A stretch of DNA of 64,000 bases from Corella eumyota. Lineage: Eukaryota > Chordata > Ascidiacea > Phlebobranchia > Corellidae. Under the pieces are notes generated by a model. The model searched no databases. It was given only the letters and a program-made list of their open reading frames with translations, and was not told the origin of the DNA. This document shows, piece after piece, positions 58,789-64,000 of this stretch (position 1 is its first letter; each line of letters starts with the position of its first letter). Position numbers and translations under genes: made by a program. The stretch is from NCBI GenBank assembly GCA_963082875.1, contig OY720103.1:4216001-4280000 (forward strand), read 5' to 3'.

Positions 58789-59729
58789 TGTTTTTGTTCT
58801 TGATGTAATCCAATTGTCAAAAAAATAAAAAAACGAAAAGTTAAAAACGTCTTCCTTCTGTCGTTAGTTCGTGACTTTATTTATTTTTGCCTAAATGTTT
58901 AAAACGATATTTTAATACAAATCTGAAAAATAAAACATGAATCACAACATTTTGCCAGTTAATTAGACTTAAATTAATAAATAATAAGATTATTTTAACC
59001 AGTAAAAAAAAAGAAATAGACGTTACAATAGGTTATTTTTTCAAGTAATTTATTTAAGAGTATTCCCTTTAAAGCGGTATATTTAGTTACCCACACACTT
59101 AAGCAGACTAAGTATTCACGCATACAACAAACATTTACGTCTTCGCGTTACACAACTAAGCGAAACCGTATTTAAACAAAAACTTTGCGCTTCGCTCGTG
59201 ACTTATGGTGAAAGGGGTTTACGATTTTTTATAAAAATTAAAGTTGTGACAGGATGCGACAACACCAAGGTTGTGACAGTTTTTCACGACTATTTTTTCT
59301 TGATTGTAAATTTTAATTTTTTTTATTTGGTCACTCATTACCTTGGATTATTATTAAAAGTTACCATACTGTTTTTAACCTTTATATACATTTTTTCCTT
59401 GTGTTTTTAGTGTTCGTTGAATACTAGCATACATGGCTCAGTAATATATTGTCCTGTGAAAAATATTTTTTTATTTTAATAAAAATTCACAGTTTAACAA
59501 TTATAAACTATCAAATTTAAAGCAAGGGTTTAAAACACACAGTTAAAAATATAAAAAAAAACATTTTCAAATCACGAATCTAATAAAGTGATAACCTTAA
59601 AAGCTTACAGAATACAGTGTAATATAAATACCCAAATTTACAACATATCAAAAGACCATTTTTGTAGTAACTTAAACTTATAAAATTGGGGTATTAAGGC
59701 TACAAATCATCCATAAAATAACATTTCAA
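58789..59729. other. TTYH upstream region and ankyrin-gene 3' end
   Basis: No exon recognised. A GC-richer patch at 59090-59190 is the likely TTYH promoter or first non-coding exon. A plus-strand ORF at 59198-59410 is hydrophobic by composition only. Confidence 0.4.
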
Positions 59730-61667
59730 TCAGTTCCATTGGAGCAGACTTGACATGTTTGTAGAAGACGATCGACGAGACGTCGTTCTAGTTTCTGTCT
59801 CAGCCAAAATATCCCCTCCTAATACAGCCTTCATTTGGTTTGCTAAAAAGCGAAATATTTTACATAGAACAAAATATGAATGAAGTAATAACATAATATT
59901 TAATTATTATTGTGATTTCACATACATGAATTTAGAGATAGCTTTCCCATTCTTGAACTAGGTGGGGTGTATTCAGCCTGTTTAAATGCAAAAAATATTT
60001 TAAAAAAGAGTACATATTAGAAATTATATATTTATCTCAAAAAAATAACAAATTCAGTTGTTTAAAAATCGAGTTAATTTAAATGCCTTTCTAGCCTTTA
60101 AATTTAATTAAAAGCCCCTTAATTTAATTAATTTTCATTCTATAAATAGGTAATTTAACCCTTAGCGTTAAGAAAATTAAAAGACAAAGAGTAATTTAAA
60201 ATAAACAACAAAACAAAAAACTAACAACTAAATAATCTCAATAGCAACTTTAATTCATTTTAAAATAACTGAAATAATTATTATACCATAACTATACCAG
60301 TTTTGGTAACTGGTGAATTCAATTCTAATGCATCTTGTCTCAACAATCCCTTTTTTATTAAATTATTAACAGTTGTTCTAAAAAAGAAACAAAATATAAG
60401 TTTTTATTGTACCCCATGTATTTTAGTAAACTTGATTTTATAACCATACAAAATACTACTCTTAAATCTATTGAAATGGTTTATAGAAGAACTAAAGCAT
60501 ATTTTAAACTACAAATCTGATTTTGTCTTATTAACAACTACAATATTTTTATTAAGTCTTGTACAATCTAATTAAAAAACAAAAAATCTTCTAAAATATA
60601 TAAATTTAATTTTTACCTTGGTTTTTGCAATGTTGCAAACAGAGGCCAAATTTTATCAGATGCTGATGCAATATCAATACTTGTTCTACCTTGAAAATCT
60701 TTTAGGTTTACTTTGGCATTATTTTCAAGTAGCAATTCTACCACCTAAATAAAAACAGTGACATGTATTTAGGAATAAGAACTATATATACATATAACTA
60801 TATATATACACATTAAAAGCATGAGAACTATATACACATATGTTATAATTTTTAAATTAAGATATTTAGTTTAAAAAATTAAAGAAATACATTATGATGT
60901 TCCTGGAAGCATGCTGCATGTAATGGTGTCCACAACGTTTCTTTGTTGGTATGATTTAAATCTATAAAATATAAAATTTTATACACATCACTAGATTAGA
61001 AATGTAGCTGACTGTCATAAAAATTAAACTTTTAATTACACATACAAAATTTAGTTATATTCATTATTTTTTAATTAAAAAAAATAGGGTAGGGTTTATA
61101 ATTAAATCCTTTCTTGATTCTCTATAAAATAATAGCCGTGTTTTTAATGTCTTATAAAAAAACAAATAGTAAGTATACCTGCACCATACTCTATCAGTGC
61201 CTTAACAACATCATAAAAACCCCAAAATGCAGAAGTGTAAAGTTGTCCTTGAATAAAATCATGAAACGAATGGGAATTGGTTGGTGGTTTGTCATTTAAA
61301 AATTCTTCAAGTAGCTAACCAAATAAAAAAATTAAAATAAAGGTTTACTATAGGTGTAAAAATACCTATAAATAATTTTACTAGTCAAAATATGAGTAAG
61401 ATTTTAGATTAGCCTATACAAAAGACATAATCTTCTACCCTTCATGGGAGTTCTTATATGAGACCTATAATTTTTTTATAAGGTCCGAGGTGTATAAATT
61501 GAGCTCATTTTTAGCACAAACCACCTTTTTACCTTATCGTCGCATTTCAAAGCAACAGACGAAAGTTGATAAGTTAAACTTGCAACGTCAGTTCTTTCCA
61601 GTAAGAAAGATAACTTCTGATATATTTCAGCTTCTGTAGCACGCTTTTGCGCTTTATCTTTGGCCAT
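59730..61667 (-). CDS. Small ankyrin-repeat protein
   Basis: Seven exons in phase: 61667-61533, 61314-61179, 60961-60891, 60744-60617, 60377-60287, 59977-59926, 59842-59730 (241 aa). A charged N-terminus (MAKDKAQKRATEAEIYQKL) leads to two or three ankyrin repeats: TSAFWGFYDVVKALIEYGAD, then TPLHAACFQEHHNVVELLLE and NNAKVNLKDFQGRTSIDIAS. The C-terminal third is Ser- and Thr-rich (RTTSRRSSSTNMSSLLQWN) with no domain I know. I cannot name the orthologue. It starts head to head with IFT140, which would fit a ciliary or flagellar protein, but that is only inference. Confidence 0.85.
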
Positions 61668-62222
61668 TGATAATTCTTAATGCAATTGTAGATGAAACAA
61701 AATACAAATGAATGTAACGTAACGTTTCTACGAAAACACTTGAATAAAAGAGCGGGAAATCACCTAAACTAAGCTTACTTGGTAAAGATTGTATACCACA
61801 AAATACGTTTAAACTGAAGTATAGTACAAAAACATTCTAAAAATATAATTTTTGAAAATTTTAAATACATTTATGCTTTTGTTTACAGCAAATAACACAA
61901 ATAAACAAAACAATTTTCTAAATTAAAATTAGCACGAAACAGCTTGAATTAACATGACGCGCATCAATAATCTCCAGTGTAATATTTGTAAAAATAAATT
62001 TAAAGAAAAGCTCTATTTTAAATCATAATCGTTTCCCAATTAAACATATTCATAGCGTTTTTGGTGTTAATTTTAGATCATTAAAGAAAGGCATTGTTAA
62101 ACCACATATACAGATTGTATTTTATATTTATCAATTATTTTTAATTAATAATTTACGTTTTACGAAAATTTTTTTAACAAGGTTTGAAAATTTTAAAAGA
62201 AATAATATTATGATTATATAAG
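61668..62222. promoter_or_regulatory. Bidirectional upstream region of ankyrin gene and IFT140
   Basis: 555 bases between opposed start codons, no coding sequence. Words close to an X-box (RFX) pattern were looked for and none was convincing. Confidence 0.4.
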
Positions 62223-64000
62223 ATGGCTTTATATTTTGATTGTGAGCTGGATGGGCCTAAAGGGGAAGCAGTTTGTCTGGCATGGCAAAAGGAAAACTCA
62301 ATTTTAGCTGTTGGTTCTAAACAATCTGGCCAGCAAGGAGTAATCAATTTGTACTCAAAACAGGTAAAAAATTCTCCAAAAAATTTATAAAAACAAAAAT
62401 TAAAAAAAAATTGTGTTTAAAAGGGAGTAAAGATAAATGATGAGAAGCCCCTCATCGAGAGATCGGTTCCTCCCTCCAACATCGAGTGGCATCCCAAATC
62501 CAACTTCCTTGCAACATCCTGGAGCAACGGAGAGTTGTTGATGTGGAACCACAAGGAGAAAGAGATCTTTGAGATCCCGAAACTGCACAACAGTTTTGTG
62601 ACGACTTTAAATTGGACGAGTAGCGGAAGCAGATTGTGTTCAGGAGACAAGGTTAATTTTTAATCCTTATTGTGGGAGGATTTAATTTACGGGCTAAACA
62701 TGGACTAACATTTGTTATATCGATCTAGTCTTGGGGAGTTTGCATTAAAAAAAATGTTGCATAACAATTAATCTGTTAATTGTATTTTTTGGCTCAGTAA
62801 AAGTTTATACCACTTTTAACCCCTTACTATATGGTGCCACAACTTAGATGCAAAGGGAATTGAACCCATTACCTTATTTTGTAAAGCAAAGTGTTCTAAT
62901 ACTACAGCCTTCACCAAACTTTTTCTACTAAAGTTAAATATAGCTAGTTGAAGTACAAATCTTTTTTAACCTTAATTGTTTTTGTAGGAAGGAGTGTTTG
63001 CCTGTTGGAAAGTTGACAATCGTGGAAGAGTTCAACACGATCCCGTTTATCGCATCAACCTTAACTCCCCGATCACTCACTGTGCCATCAAGCATGGACC
63101 CAAAAACTCCTCCAAGTTTGGGTAAAGTTTAAACCCTTGTTCCTCCATTAATTAATTCCATAGTGCTTGGTAATTGTTGCCTTGTTAAATATTAAATTAT
63201 TTTTTTGATCAAGGACTATTGAAAGTCTTGCCAGGGCAGCAGTAAGAGGAGATGAAAGAGCTCTGGACATTTTTGCTGATAGTACCAAGAGGTCAATGCT
63301 GGGCAGTTCACAACAAAAAGAAGGGTTGACTCTCTACGTTGGGACAGCTGAAGGTAGCATTTAAAATTGATTTAAAATAGTTAAAAGCCTGCCCTATGAA
63401 CAGCATTCTTGTTCCTTTGGGTTTTTACTTTAATCGCTTGTTTATTTTTTGAAGGGTTTATTTTGGAATTATATATAATGTCATTTTTATAGATAGTTAT
63501 TGAAATTTCACACCTAAACTTAGGTTAGTTGTATTTAAATTGTTTTACATATATTCTAGGAACAATTTTTTATATCGACGAGAGTGGAAAAAAAACTAAG
63601 GCTTTAGTCCTTGACTCCTCCATCCAACAACTTCTATTTTGCCCTGAGAAAGAACTCCTGGTTGCCATATCAGCTGATCTACAGGTGCGAACTTTTCCCC
63701 CTTTCACATTTCTTAGTTCAGAGATTTTTTAAAATTTTTTAAATTTTAATATTTTTTAAGGTTGTGAAATGTGAAGTGAAATCAGATGGTTCAGTCTTAG
63801 AAAAGGAGAGAGTTAAGTTTAGTGGAAAAGAGAGAAGTGGTCACATGACCTGGGTAGGAGAGGGGCTCTTAGCAGTAGCTACAGCTGACCGTGCACTAAG
63901 GTAATTAAACTTCCCTATTTATGGTTACAATTTAAAATTGAATGCTAAATAAACCTTAAAAAAAGTTTTCATTTAGATTAAAAAATTTATTTGCAATTTT
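62223..64000 (+). CDS. IFT140: IFT140, intraflagellar transport complex A subunit (5' part)
   Basis: Subunit of the IFT-A complex that drives retrograde transport in cilia. Six N-terminal exons are in the window: 62223-62363, 62424-62651, 62988-63121, 63214-63353, 63560-63684, 63761-63900; the donor at 63901 leads out of the window, so the gene is partial only because of the window edge. The start MALYFDCELDGP matches human MALYYDHQIEAP. WD40-type blocks follow: SNIEWHPKSNFLATSWSNGE, LNWTSSGSRLCSGDKEGVFA, RALDIFADSTK, TIFYIDESGKKTKAL and MTWVGEGLLAVATADRALR. This is about 270 residues of an expected ~1,450. Confidence 0.94.
62660..62913 (-). mobile_element. tRNA-derived SINE, copy 7 (diverged)
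   Basis: In reverse: 'taatccttattgtgggagga', 'gactaacatttgttatatcg', 'tggctcagtaaaagtttata', 'gcaaagggaattgaacccat' (inverted box B) and 'tctaatactacagcc'. The most diverged near-complete copy. IFT140 intron 2, opposite strand to the gene. Confidence 0.65.

Noticed and set aside
1-64000. LTR elements, endogenous viral pieces, Polinton-like elements, CRISPR arrays or toxin genes
   Set aside because: No capsid, polymerase, integrase or envelope-like reading frames, no long terminal direct repeats and no regularly spaced repeat-spacer array were seen.

Overview
The window reads as a tunicate genome, most likely a Ciona-type ascidian. The DNA is AT-rich, genes are close together with many short introns, exons carry consensus GT-AG (and some GC-AG) boundaries, and every protein I can name is a chordate orthologue. 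I translated each exon by eye, checked that the reading phase is kept across every junction, and named proteins from remembered family sequences. No database search was possible.

Layout, left to right. 1-7.7 kb: a BMP5/6/7/8-type TGF-beta ligand (+) facing a CELF1/2-type RNA-binding protein (-, to 14.3 kb, with non-coding 5' exons probably further upstream). 16.6-22.5 kb (-): a GT10 alpha-1,3-fucosyltransferase, then a type II membrane protein with an LCCL-like domain. 22.9-28.6 kb (+): three intronless genes in a row, PICK1, TBCK and LACTB2. 29.0-31.1 kb (-): the small-RNA 2'-O-methyltransferase HENMT1. 31.5-33.2 kb (+): the selenoprotein SELENOF, with an in-frame TGA for selenocysteine and a SECIS hairpin in the 3' UTR. 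34.2-47.8 kb (+): two steroid or sterol-type enzymes, SDR42E (3-beta-HSD superfamily) and a steroid 5-alpha-reductase, separated by a 534-bp transposon-like element filled with a minisatellite. 48.0-61.7 kb (-): CIMAP3/pitchfork, the tweety-family channel-like protein TTYH, and a small ankyrin-repeat protein. 62.2 kb to the end (+): the 5' part of IFT140, which runs off the window.

Neighbouring genes often start head to head over 350-550 bp (LCCL-like gene/PICK1, HENMT1/SELENOF, ankyrin gene/IFT140), which suggests shared promoters. Cilium genes (CIMAP3, IFT140) and steroid-type enzymes (SDR42E, SRD5A) each lie near one another; whether that means anything functionally is inference.

The mobile fraction is mostly short. 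A tRNA-derived SINE family with about seven near-complete copies lies only in introns. A second tRNA-like family and an unclassified repeat in CELF introns are also present. No LTR, retroviral, Polinton-like or toxin remnant and no LINE coding sequence was recognised. I found no prokaryote-like system. The most notable items are the complete SELENOF/SECIS pair, the acidic-then-basic insert in the BMP precursor, a TTYH splice choice that makes or removes a PPPY motif, and the minisatellite-carrying foldback element with 8-bp target-site duplications.
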